This document shows, one piece after another, positions 9,967 through 17,403 of a stretch of 64,000 nt of DNA (positions within the stretch are counted from its first letter, which is position 1; each line of letters starts with the position of its first letter). The notes under the pieces were generated by a model. That model saw nothing but the letters and a program-made list of their open reading frames with translations, was not told where the DNA came from and made no database searches. This DNA is from Alistipes sp. (GTDB lineage Bacteria > Bacteroidota > Bacteroidia > Bacteroidales > Rikenellaceae), in assembly GCA_021201825.1 (NCBI GenBank), contig JAJQED010000030.1, positions 1 to 64,000 of the forward strand. Direction: 5' to 3'. The position numbers were made by a program, and so were the translations under genes.

Positions 9967-11043
9967 ATGAAAACAAAGATATTAGCTTCCGTATACTGCC
10001 TGCTGGCGTTTGCCGCCTTTTCGTCCTGTGACGACGCGGGGGACAGGCTGGTGGTTGAGGGATTCACCGATCCCGTAATCACGGCTTCCAGTACGAATGT
10101 GGTAATCGCCGATGACCAGGAAGACCTGGTTGTCCTGACACTTGCATGGACTTACGGGGAGCTTACCCTCAGCGACCCGTCCATAGAGATAACTGACGAC
10201 TTTTATACTTTCACCCTGCAGATCTCCGACGGGCCGGAATTCGCCGAGCCGCGTGAAAGGAGCGTCACCGGTACCAGCGTAACCTATACGGGCAGTCAGC
10301 TCAGTACCCTTGCCGGCCAGTTCGGTATAGCGGCCGGGGAGACGGGTGTCCTTTACTTCCGTGTGGAAGCAAAACTGGGGGAAAATACCAAGCGCTACAG
10401 CGAACCGGTAGCCGTATCGGTTACACCGGCCGCCGTATCGCTCGACCTGCTGTGGATGGTTCCCGACGACGGGTCGTTCAGCGATTTCAGCTTCTGGCTC
10501 TCGTCGGACAATAAGGATGGGATTTATACGGGCTTCCGTTACGTTCCCGGGTGGTACATCTTCCGTTTTTATGCGGTGGAAGATGCCAGCGCCCCGGAGA
10601 GCGATATTTATGGTTCTACCCCTAATGAACTATATATACTGAACAACACGACCGACAGGTGGAATATCTGGTTCGACCAGAACGACGACGCCTATATATT
10701 TATCACGGCCGACCTGAACAACATGACCTGGAATTTCCGCGAAGTGGAATCTATCACCGTCGTGGGCGACTTCAACGGATGGGACGAATCGGCAACGCCG
10801 CTGACCTATGACAAGGCCGAAGATATATGGACCGTCGAAACCGATATCAATGACATCGGCTGGGGCCTTAAATTCATGATCAATAAGGACTGGGGTTGGT
10901 GTTATACCGACACGGACGGCAACGGCCTGCTCGAACCGGCGGACGACCCGAATATAATCCCCGAGGAGGGTACCGGCCGTTACCGCATCACCCTCGATCT
11001 GCGGGATTCGGCCAACCTGAAGTATACGTTCGAGAAACTTTAA
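9967..11043 (+). CDS. SusE/SusF-type surface glycan-binding protein
   Basis: Lipoprotein of 358 residues with lipobox (FSSC). The N-terminal third is an Ig-like SusE domain in which a TLAWTYGE-type strand follows a glycine- and serine-poor linker. The C-terminal part (about 250-355) has VVGDFNGWDESATPLTYDK followed by a FMINKDWGW strand, typical of the starch/glycan-binding domains of SusE/SusF. Position in the operon corresponds to the surface glycan-binding protein of Bacteroides galactan loci. It is expected to hold galactan at the cell surface for the GH53 enzyme. No enzymatic residues are visible, so it is treated as a binding protein. Confidence 0.88.
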   Translation: MKTKILASVYCLLAFAAFSSCDDAGDRLVVEGFTDPVITASSTNVVIADDQEDLVVLTLAWTYGELTLSDPSIEITDDFYTFTLQISDGPEFAEPRERSVTGTSVTYTGSQLSTLAGQFGIAAGETGVLYFRVEAKLGENTKRYSEPVAVSVTPAAVSLDLLWMVPDDGSFSDFSFWLSSDNKDGIYTGFRYVPGWYIFRFYAVEDASAPESDIYGSTPNELYILNNTTDRWNIWFDQNDDAYIFITADLNNMTWNFREVESITVVGDFNGWDESATPLTYDKAEDIWTVETDINDIGWGLKFMINKDWGWCYTDTDGNGLLEPADDPNIIPEEGTGRYRITLDLRDSANLKYTFEKL

Positions 11044-11093
11044 CCCGTAACCTGCGGGCCGGTCAGGCGGCCGGCCCGCCAAGTACGAAAACC

Positions 11094-12131
11094 ATGAGAA
11101 ATTTTAAAATACCGCTATTACTGCTCGGTTGCCTGGCGCTCGGACTATGTTCCTGCGACAGCGGGGACGACGGCCCTAACACCGAAACCCCGCAGGACGA
11201 AGACGGCTTCGCAAAAGGTGCGGACATCAGCTGGGTTACCGAAATGGAAGCCGCCGGAATGGATTTCTACGATACCCGTGGCGACCGGCGCGAACTGCTT
11301 GACCTGCTGGCCGATTACGGGATAAACTCGGTGCGTTACCGCGTTTGGGTAGACCCGGACGGCGGCTGGTGCAGTAAGGAGGAGACCCTCGCCAAGGCGC
11401 TTCTTGCCCACAGGGCCGGAATGCGCATCATGATAGACTTCCATTACAGCGACTGGTGGGCGGACCCGGGCCAGCAGAATATACCTGCGGCATGGGTGGA
11501 TTACGATCTCGATGAAATGGCCGATGCCGTGGCCCGGCATACCCGTGAGACGCTGAAACTGCTCAGGGATAACGGGGTGACCCCGGAGTGGGTGCAGATC
11601 GGAAACGAGACCGGCAACGGAATGCTGTGGCCCATGGGACAGGCGGATATCAGTTTCGAGAACTATGCGACCCTGAACAACGCCGGGTACGATGCCGTAA
11701 AGGAAGTCTTCCCCGATGCGGTTTGTATCGTGCACCTGCACGGGGGCGATAACAACAGCCTTTACCGCTGGCTGTTCGACGGGCTGACCGCCGCAGGCGG
11801 CAGGTTCGATATGATCGGAATGTCGCTCTATCCCTCCACCTCCGACTGGCGCAACATGAACAACCTCTGTATTGCCAACGTGGAGGATATGATCGCCCGG
11901 TACGACACCGAAGTGATGATTTGCGAAGTGGGGATGCCGTGGGACGAGGCGGCAATTTGCTACCGGTTCCTGCAGGATCTGATCGCGCAATGCCGCGCCG
12001 TGGACGGCGGAAAGTGCAAGGGTGTGTTTTACTGGGAACCCGAATCCTACCGCCAGTGGAACGGCTATACCCTGGGTGCTTTCGACAACGAGGGTAAACC
12101 CACTAAAGCGATGGAGGCATTCCTGGACTGA
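11094..12131 (+). CDS. GH53 arabinogalactan endo-beta-1,4-galactanase (lipoprotein)
   Basis: Surface endo-enzyme of 345 residues that should cut beta-1,4-galactan, the side chain of rhamnogalacturonan I. The start was placed at the ATG opening the signal MRNFKIPLLLLGCLALG with lipobox LCSC (Cys21); a longer in-frame reading upstream overlaps the previous gene and has no signal. The GH53 signature is clear: KGADISWVTEMEAAG near the N-terminus, acid/base Glu172 in QIGNETGNGMLWP, and nucleophile Glu278 in MICEVGMPWDE. Length is normal for the catalytic domain alone. The GH2 gene follows after 1 nt, so translation is probably coupled. Confidence 0.95.
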   Translation: MRNFKIPLLLLGCLALGLCSCDSGDDGPNTETPQDEDGFAKGADISWVTEMEAAGMDFYDTRGDRRELLDLLADYGINSVRYRVWVDPDGGWCSKEETLAKALLAHRAGMRIMIDFHYSDWWADPGQQNIPAAWVDYDLDEMADAVARHTRETLKLLRDNGVTPEWVQIGNETGNGMLWPMGQADISFENYATLNNAGYDAVKEVFPDAVCIVHLHGGDNNSLYRWLFDGLTAAGGRFDMIGMSLYPSTSDWRNMNNLCIANVEDMIARYDTEVMICEVGMPWDEAAICYRFLQDLIAQCRAVDGGKCKGVFYWEPESYRQWNGYTLGAFDNEGKPTKAMEAFLD

Positions 12132-12132
12132 T

Positions 12133-14586
12133 ATGGGAGCTCTCGGGAACATTTTTTCGATAATCCTCGCGGCCCTGCCGCTGGCTCTCGCCGGGCAGCC
12201 CCCGCGCGAAGAGACCTGCCTGGAAAAAGGCTGGTATTTTACCAAGGGCGACCCGGCAGGAGCAGAAGCCCCGCAGTACGACCATTCGGGTTGGGAGCGG
12301 GTAACGGTGCCGCATGACTGGGCTATCTTCGGGCCGTTCGACAGGGACCACGACCTGCAGGTCGTAGCCGTGACGCAGAACTTCGAGACCGATGCCACGG
12401 TGAAAACCGGACGCACGGGCGGCCTGCCCTATGTCGGGACGGGCTGGTACCGCAGGGAACTCGACCTGGAGGGGTTCGACCCCGCCCGGCAGCGGGCCGT
12501 ACTGCTGTTCGACGGCGCGATGAGTGAGGCCCGGGTCTATGTAAACGGACACCAGGTCTGCTTCTGGCCGTACGGCTACAATTCGTTCCATTGCGACATA
12601 ACCCCGTACGTCGAAGCGGACGGCAATATACTTTCCGTGCGGCTTGAGAACAAACCGCAGTCGTCGCGCTGGTATCCCGGCGCGGGACTGTACCGTAATG
12701 TCCACCTGATCGTGACCGAAAAGGTAGCCGTACCCGTATGGGGAACATATATTACAACGCCACATGTCTCGGAGGAGTTCGCATCGGTCAACCTCAAAAC
12801 GACCGTGGAGAACGTGCCGGACGGTAAACCCGTTAGGATCGTGACCGCGATCGTAGGACCGGACGGACGCACAGTCGCCACACGCGACGACATGAGGGAG
12901 CTTAATCACGGCCGGCCGGCCGAGCAGAATTTTATTGTCCGGGACCCGCAGCTCTGGTCTCCCGAGACCCCGCACCTCTATCATGCGGTATCGGAAATAT
13001 ATCTCGACGGGCGGCTGTGCGACACTTACACGACACGGTTCGGGATACGGGAAGTCAAGGTCATAGCCGAAAAAGGATTTTACCTGAACGGCCAACGGCG
13101 TAAATTCCAGGGGGTGAACAACCACCACGACCTTGGGCCGCTCGGCGCCGCCGTAAACGTCTCGGCCCTGCGCAAGCAGCTGGTGATGTTGAAAGAGATG
13201 GGCTGCGACGCGGTAAGGACGGCCCACAACATGCCCGCCCCGGAACTGGTAGCACTATGTGACGAGATGGGATTCATGGTGATGGTAGAACCGTTCGACG
13301 AGTGGGACGTGGCCAAATGCGACAACGGATACCACCGGTTTTTCGACGAGTGGGCCGAACGTGACATGGTCAATATGATACGCAATTACCGGAACAACCC
13401 CAGCGTGGTAATGTGGAGCATCGGCAACGAAGTGCCGACCCAGTGCGTGCCGGACGGTTACCGGGTGGCCAGTTTCCTGCAGGATATATGCCACCGTGAA
13501 GACCCGACCCGGCCCGTTACCTGTGGGATGGACCAGGTGGACTGCGTACTGGACAACGGTTTTGCCGCCATGCTGGACGTCCCGGAGTTCAATTACCGCG
13601 CCCACCGTTACGAAGAGGCCTACGCACGGTTGCCGCAGGGCTTCGTTCTGGGTTCCGAAACGACCTCTACGGTAAGTTCCCGGGGTGTATACAAGTTCCC
13701 GCCCGAAATAAAGGCCGACGCGATATATCCGGACCACCAATCCTCGTCCTACGACCTGGAGCACTGTTCCTGGTCCAACATACCCGACATTGACCTCGCT
13801 TTGGCCGAAGACCATGAGTGGACCATGGGCCAGTTCGTATGGACCGGGTTCGATTACCTCGGGGAACCTTCGCCCTACGATACCGACGCCTGGCCGAGCC
13901 ACAGCTCGCTGTTCGGGATCATAGACCTGGCCTCCATTCCTAAAGACCGGTATTACCTGTACCGCAGCGTATGGAACAGCGGGGAGCACACCCTGCACGT
14001 CCTCCCGCACTGGACCTGGCCGGGCAGGGAGGGGGAAGTGACACCGGTATATGTATATACCAACCACCCGAGCGCCGAGCTTTTCGTCAACGGCGTAAGC
14101 CAGGGGCGCAGGTTTAAAGACCCGGATTCGCTGACCGACCGCTTCCGGCTCCGGTGGAACGACGTGGTTTACACTCCCGGGGAATTGAGGGTCGTTGCAT
14201 ATGACGACTCGGGCAACCCCTGTGGGGAACAATACGTCCGCACGGCAGGCAAGGCCCACAGGCTGGTTCTGACCCCGGACCGCATGGAACTTACCCCGGA
14301 CGGGAAAGACCTGGCATACGTGAACGTCAGCATGGTCGACAAAGACGGGAACCTGTGTCCGTTCGACGACCGGCTGGTAACCGTAGAGGTAACCGGTGCC
14401 GGGACCTACCGGGCTTCGGCCAACGGGGACCCAGCCTCACTGGACCTGTTCCATCTTCCGCAGATGCACCTGTTCAGCGGGCAGATGACGGCCATAGTCT
14501 GCTCCGGTGAAGAACCCGGGACGATGCGGGTAACGGCAAAGGCCAAGGGGGTCTCCCCGGCCACGGTCACAATAGAAATAAAGTAG
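12133..14586 (+). CDS. GH2 beta-galactosidase, exported
   Basis: Enzyme of 817 residues that likely removes terminal galactose from the oligosaccharides released by the GH53 enzyme, in the periplasm. The chosen ATG lies one base after the GH53 stop and opens a signal peptide (FSIILAALPLALAG). GH2 architecture: sugar-binding jelly roll (with VPHDW), immunoglobulin-like domain, TIM barrel with acid/base Glu433 in WSIGNEVP and probable nucleophile Glu509 in GSETTS, then C-terminal beta domains (VVAYDDSGNP). Last gene of the operon; a strong hairpin follows the stop. Specificity for galactose rests on family resemblance and neighbours; a beta-glucuronidase-like activity is less likely. Confidence 0.93.
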   Translation: MGALGNIFSIILAALPLALAGQPPREETCLEKGWYFTKGDPAGAEAPQYDHSGWERVTVPHDWAIFGPFDRDHDLQVVAVTQNFETDATVKTGRTGGLPYVGTGWYRRELDLEGFDPARQRAVLLFDGAMSEARVYVNGHQVCFWPYGYNSFHCDITPYVEADGNILSVRLENKPQSSRWYPGAGLYRNVHLIVTEKVAVPVWGTYITTPHVSEEFASVNLKTTVENVPDGKPVRIVTAIVGPDGRTVATRDDMRELNHGRPAEQNFIVRDPQLWSPETPHLYHAVSEIYLDGRLCDTYTTRFGIREVKVIAEKGFYLNGQRRKFQGVNNHHDLGPLGAAVNVSALRKQLVMLKEMGCDAVRTAHNMPAPELVALCDEMGFMVMVEPFDEWDVAKCDNGYHRFFDEWAERDMVNMIRNYRNNPSVVMWSIGNEVPTQCVPDGYRVASFLQDICHREDPTRPVTCGMDQVDCVLDNGFAAMLDVPEFNYRAHRYEEAYARLPQGFVLGSETTSTVSSRGVYKFPPEIKADAIYPDHQSSSYDLEHCSWSNIPDIDLALAEDHEWTMGQFVWTGFDYLGEPSPYDTDAWPSHSSLFGIIDLASIPKDRYYLYRSVWNSGEHTLHVLPHWTWPGREGEVTPVYVYTNHPSAELFVNGVSQGRRFKDPDSLTDRFRLRWNDVVYTPGELRVVAYDDSGNPCGEQYVRTAGKAHRLVLTPDRMELTPDGKDLAYVNVSMVDKDGNLCPFDDRLVTVEVTGAGTYRASANGDPASLDLFHLPQMHLFSGQMTAIVCSGEEPGTMRVTAKAKGVSPATVTIEIK

Positions 14587-14604
14587 CTCCAACTATACTT
14601 TGTA

Positions 14605-14635
14605 CAGTATGCCGCCCTTTCGGGGCGGCATACTG
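14605..14635 (+). terminator. Hairpin after the galactan operon
   Basis: 13-bp perfect arms (CAGTATGCCGCCC / GGGCGGCATACTG) around a 5-nt loop TTTCG, starting 18 nt after the GH2 stop. There is no clear T-run behind it, so it may act as an mRNA-stabilising 3' end rather than a textbook intrinsic terminator. Confidence 0.6.
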
Positions 14636-14851
14636 CTTATTGGTGGTAGTAGAGATCGCTGAGCCGCCGCCGTTTAATCGATCTGCCATAGTTTTGTTCC
14701 CAAGGTGACCGGGTTCCCAGAACCCGCAGCATTCTTTTATTCTTTGAAAATGGCACTTTCCGAATATGTTTTGCACCGGGATGTAAAACAAAGCGGTGGA
14801 AATGCGGGGATGTTATTCTGACGCAAGGATATAAAGGGACGGTTGAAAAAT

Positions 14852-14882
14852 AAAATCCGTCACTCGGGGAGTGACGGATTTT
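14852..14882. repeat. 14-bp-arm palindromic hairpin with GGG loop
   Basis: AAAATCCGTCACTC and its exact reverse complement flank a GGG loop. A-run on one side and T-run on the other make it look like a bidirectional intrinsic terminator. The core CGTCACTC/GAGTGACG recurs at 15166-15188. Confidence 0.6.
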
Positions 14883-15165
14883 GCAAACCCGGCGGTTTCT
14901 ATGGAACAAATGTAAAAATATTTTCCCATAAAGAACATACAATAATTGATTTTTTTGGCCGTAGGCTACAATCTCGATTATTAAACAATTAGCTGTGAAA
15001 AACGCGCTGTTTTGCCATACGGGTTCATAAATTTATTTTATCCGCCCGCCCTTTAGGCCTTACCATTTTGGCCCGGTGAATTTATCCGCTTGTTTCGCAG
15101 GTGTTTATATCCTCAATTTTACGGAGCCCCCAATCGCTTAATAACCAGTTGCGGTATGTTCGCTG

Positions 15166-15188
15166 CCCGTCACTCCCCGAGTGACGGG
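15166..15188. repeat. 10-bp-arm palindrome sharing the core of the 14852 hairpin
   Basis: CCCGTCACTC, loop CCC, GAGTGACGGG. The 19-bp core is the reverse complement of that at 14857-14876 (loop CCC instead of GGG), so the same element occurs twice in opposite orientation about 300 bp apart. No T-run follows. Confidence 0.55.
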
Positions 15189-15598
15189 TGGTGAAACTGC
15201 GCCGTGTTTTCGGCGCGTCAATGCGGTGCGGAGACGTTGGGATAACGCTTCCGGGCGGTTTTGGAAATATTAGCGGCCTTGTAATATGTTTCCGGCTCCG
15301 GACAGACGGTGAATGACCGTAAGCCGGTTTTCGGATAAACACCATTGCACCCGCTGGCGTTTACGAGGTGTATTTGCGAAAGGGTGGGAAATTGGAGGGA
15401 TGGAAGCACCGACCGGTTCTTACGGTATGATTATCCGGGACCTACTCCTTATCGCCGAATGCGGGTAGCCCCTAGTCCCCGATCCGGTCCATCTCCCATG
15501 TATCCAGAATACGGAACGGTTCGGCAGGTCCCGGACCTTATACGGCACACCGGGTGCGGAGTGCCGCTTGCGACGAATAATGGCCTTATGCCAATGGG

Positions 15599-15627
15599 AA
15601 AACCACACTGGGTTTTATAATTTTTTT
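15599..15627 (+). terminator. Intrinsic-terminator-like hairpin in the gene-free region
   Basis: Arms AAAACC (15599-15604) and GGTTTT (15611-15616) with a 6-nt loop, followed by ATAATTTTTTT. On the plus strand no gene precedes it, so it would end an unannotated transcript, or be chance. Confidence 0.4.
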
Positions 15628-15730
15628 CGCAATTGTCCCCTATTCAAACGGCGCTGGGGTAGTAGCCGGGGGGACGCAATGAATATTATTATTTAATATT
15701 TTAGATGATCTTCAAGTTAAAATGATCGTG

Positions 15731-15764
15731 GTACGGGTGGCCGGGAGGCTCCCCGTACTTTTTT
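15731..15764 (+). terminator. Intrinsic terminator, plus strand, no known gene upstream
   Basis: Arms GTACGGG (15731-15737) and CCCGTAC (15752-15758) followed directly by six T. It is oriented for plus-strand transcription, although the nearest plus-strand gene ends more than 1.1 kb earlier. Confidence 0.6.
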
Positions 15765-15789
15765 ATGCCGGCCCTTTCCGCAAGGCCGC

Positions 15790-15828
15790 ATAAAATAAAA
15801 CAGGGGACCGTATCTAAGGTCCCTGTTT
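15790..15828 (-). terminator. Terminator of the nitroreductase operon
   Basis: Read on the minus strand, AAACAGGGACC pairs with GGTCCCCTGTTT (one bulge) and is followed by TTATTTTA. It lies 17 nt after the stop of the gene at 15846. Confidence 0.7.
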
Positions 15829-15845
15829 GATGGTTACTGTCAGGC

Positions 15846-16547
15846 TTAATAGCCGATAGTCTGGGCTACGATGATCTCATGGTCGTCGTCCAGCCCTAAA
15901 ACCTCCTTGAGCTGCGGTTCAGCGGCCCCGCGTACGCAGGCCTTGATCCCCTGTGCAGCGCAGTAGAGATAGACGTTCTGGGTGGAATGGCCGGCATCGA
16001 GACTGGCGAACCTTACCCTGATCTCGGGGGATTTCAGGTACCCGTCGATCATCTCGTTACCCGTATTGGCATACCTGCCGTAATCGGCGATGAAAACCAG
16101 GTTGACCGGAGCGGCCTTTGCGGCCGGGAAACCGCCTGCAAGTTCGCGGTGGTCACCCTCGACCACAGGTACCAACTGGTGTTTCTCGGCTTCATACAGG
16201 TAAATACCGTTGGAGAGGATCACGTACAGTTGGTTCGGGTAGAGGGCAAGGGCCGAGGGCACGGTACGCTTGCCGTCTTCGCGGTTCACACCGTATGCGG
16301 CCCAAAGGATCTCCGAGAGGTGTTTGAGCGACAGTTCGCCGGCCGTGAAATCACGGTCGGTCTTGCGGTCTTTCATCGCGGCCATCAGTGCGTCGCCGCT
16401 CCCGGTGTCGGGGCGCTCCAGCTGGATGGTCTTGAATTCGGCGAGGGACATAGGCGTTTGGTTTTGCGGACGGTTATCCTGTGCGGCCACGCTCAGGCAT
16501 GCCAAGGTCAGGATAAGGGCCCCGGTGAATAAAATTTTTGTTTTCAT
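15846..16547 (-). CDS. Exported SagB/ThcOx-type nitroreductase-family protein
   Basis: Flavin-dependent oxidoreductase-family protein of 233 residues. The start was set at MKTKILFTGALILTLACLSVAA, a clear signal peptide cut near AAQD; nine extra upstream codons have no support. After the signal come LERPDTGSGDALMAAMKDRKTDRDF and SLKHLSEILWAAYGVNR, the usual beginning of SagB-type nitroreductase domains, and near the end a block LDAGHSTQNVYLYCAAQGI followed by DDDHEIIVAQTIGY. Most nitroreductases are cytoplasmic and bind FMN, so an exported member is less common, though seen in Bacteroidota. It is the last gene of an operon with a TonB receptor and a DUF4249 lipoprotein (37-nt gap). Substrate unknown. 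Confidence 0.8.
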   Translation of the reverse strand: MKTKILFTGALILTLACLSVAAQDNRPQNQTPMSLAEFKTIQLERPDTGSGDALMAAMKDRKTDRDFTAGELSLKHLSEILWAAYGVNREDGKRTVPSALALYPNQLYVILSNGIYLYEAEKHQLVPVVEGDHRELAGGFPAAKAAPVNLVFIADYGRYANTGNEMIDGYLKSPEIRVRFASLDAGHSTQNVYLYCAAQGIKACVRGAAEPQLKEVLGLDDDHEIIVAQTIGY

Positions 16548-16583
16548 ATATGTGGAATTAGAGTGTGGGTGCATGTACGTGGA

Positions 16584-17399
16584 CTACTCCCGGATGTCGG
16601 CATAAGAGAAGACAGTGCCGGTGCGGAACGTAGAAAAGGCAGCGAAGTATCCGAGGCAACCGCCCGTGAAATTGTCTATGGGGTTGGAGGCTGCCGATTC
16701 GCTCAGACCCACGGAGTAGAGGTAATCGTAGGTACGCTTGTCTATGGTTTGCAATTCGATGGATATCTCATCGCCCTCATACAGGATATGTTCCCGGTCG
16801 TCCTCCTTGTCGTCTTTTGCCATCTGCTCGGTCATGCAGAATACGTTGACCGAGATAGGTTTGCCGTCGTTGCCGCGGTCGTTCATAACGTACCAGCGGT
16901 AATTCTCCCCGTTGCGGTATACCTTGTAATGGTAATAATTTTCCTGGTCCGGGATATCTTCCAGCACGAATACCAGGAACAAAACCTTTTCGCCGAGGGC
17001 TTTCAGCCATTGAAAATGCAGTGAACCGATCTGCGCCTGGCCGTGCATTTCGGACGTGGAAGTGAACATGTTGCCGCCCGCCTCCACTTGTAGGGTGTAG
17101 GTCTGACCGACGGTCCCCGTAAGGTCCGCCGCACGGTAATATCCGTCCACGGCATAATCGAGCGGGTATATCTCCCCGTCGCCGGAAATAAGGGTAACGG
17201 TGGCATCGCTTTGCGGGGTGGGGTCGCTGCCGTCGTCCATATCTTTGGTGAGGGTTACCAGTACCTCGGTCCCCTCGTTCGAGATACGTCCCTCGATAAC
17301 GTACAGCGGCTCCACGGTGCGGTAGTCGATATAGATCTCCTTTTCGCAGCCGGCCAGCAGCGACAATAGGAGTATTACGGGTAATATATATTTTTTCAT
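16584..17399 (-). CDS. DUF4249-family lipoprotein
   Basis: Lipoprotein of 271 residues with lipobox LLAGC. The start was chosen at MKKYILPVILLLSLLAG, since the longer frame overlaps the receptor gene. The N-terminal half has the DUF4249 pattern: a short mature N-terminus (EKEIYIDY), PLYVIEGRISNEGTEVLVTL, then DATVTLISGDGEIYPLDY and a YTLQVEAGG strand, suggesting two beta-sandwich folds. DUF4249 proteins are usually encoded next to a TonB-dependent receptor and are thought to be its surface partner, though their function is not established. Here the receptor ends 4 nt upstream, consistent with a two-component uptake complex. The ligand is not known. Confidence 0.85.
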   Translation of the reverse strand: MKKYILPVILLLSLLAGCEKEIYIDYRTVEPLYVIEGRISNEGTEVLVTLTKDMDDGSDPTPQSDATVTLISGDGEIYPLDYAVDGYYRAADLTGTVGQTYTLQVEAGGNMFTSTSEMHGQAQIGSLHFQWLKALGEKVLFLVFVLEDIPDQENYYHYKVYRNGENYRWYVMNDRGNDGKPISVNVFCMTEQMAKDDKEDDREHILYEGDEISIELQTIDKRTYDYLYSVGLSESAASNPIDNFTGGCLGYFAAFSTFRTGTVFSYADIRE

Positions 17400-17403
17400 C
17401 GGT

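Larger units (their letters stand above)
14587..15845. other. 1.26 kb region without a convincing gene
   Basis: No reading frame here has the codon pattern of the neighbouring genes; the open frames of 60-90 codons on both strands look random (Arg/Ser/Pro-rich, no motifs, no signal peptides). The region holds at least six hairpins: 14605-14635, two matching palindromes (14852-14882 and 15166-15188), 15599-15627, 15731-15764 and the nitroreductase terminator at 15790-15828. A TAGTTTTG -7-like box is at 14689-14696 on the plus strand and a TACATTTG box at 14907-14914 on the minus strand. It could hold an unannotated RNA or a decayed gene. Confidence 0.5.

Noticed and set aside
15082-15620. Open frames of 60-90 codons on both strands in the gene-free region
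   Set aside because: No signal peptide, no motif, and composition unlike neighbouring genes; the hairpins suggest non-coding DNA.
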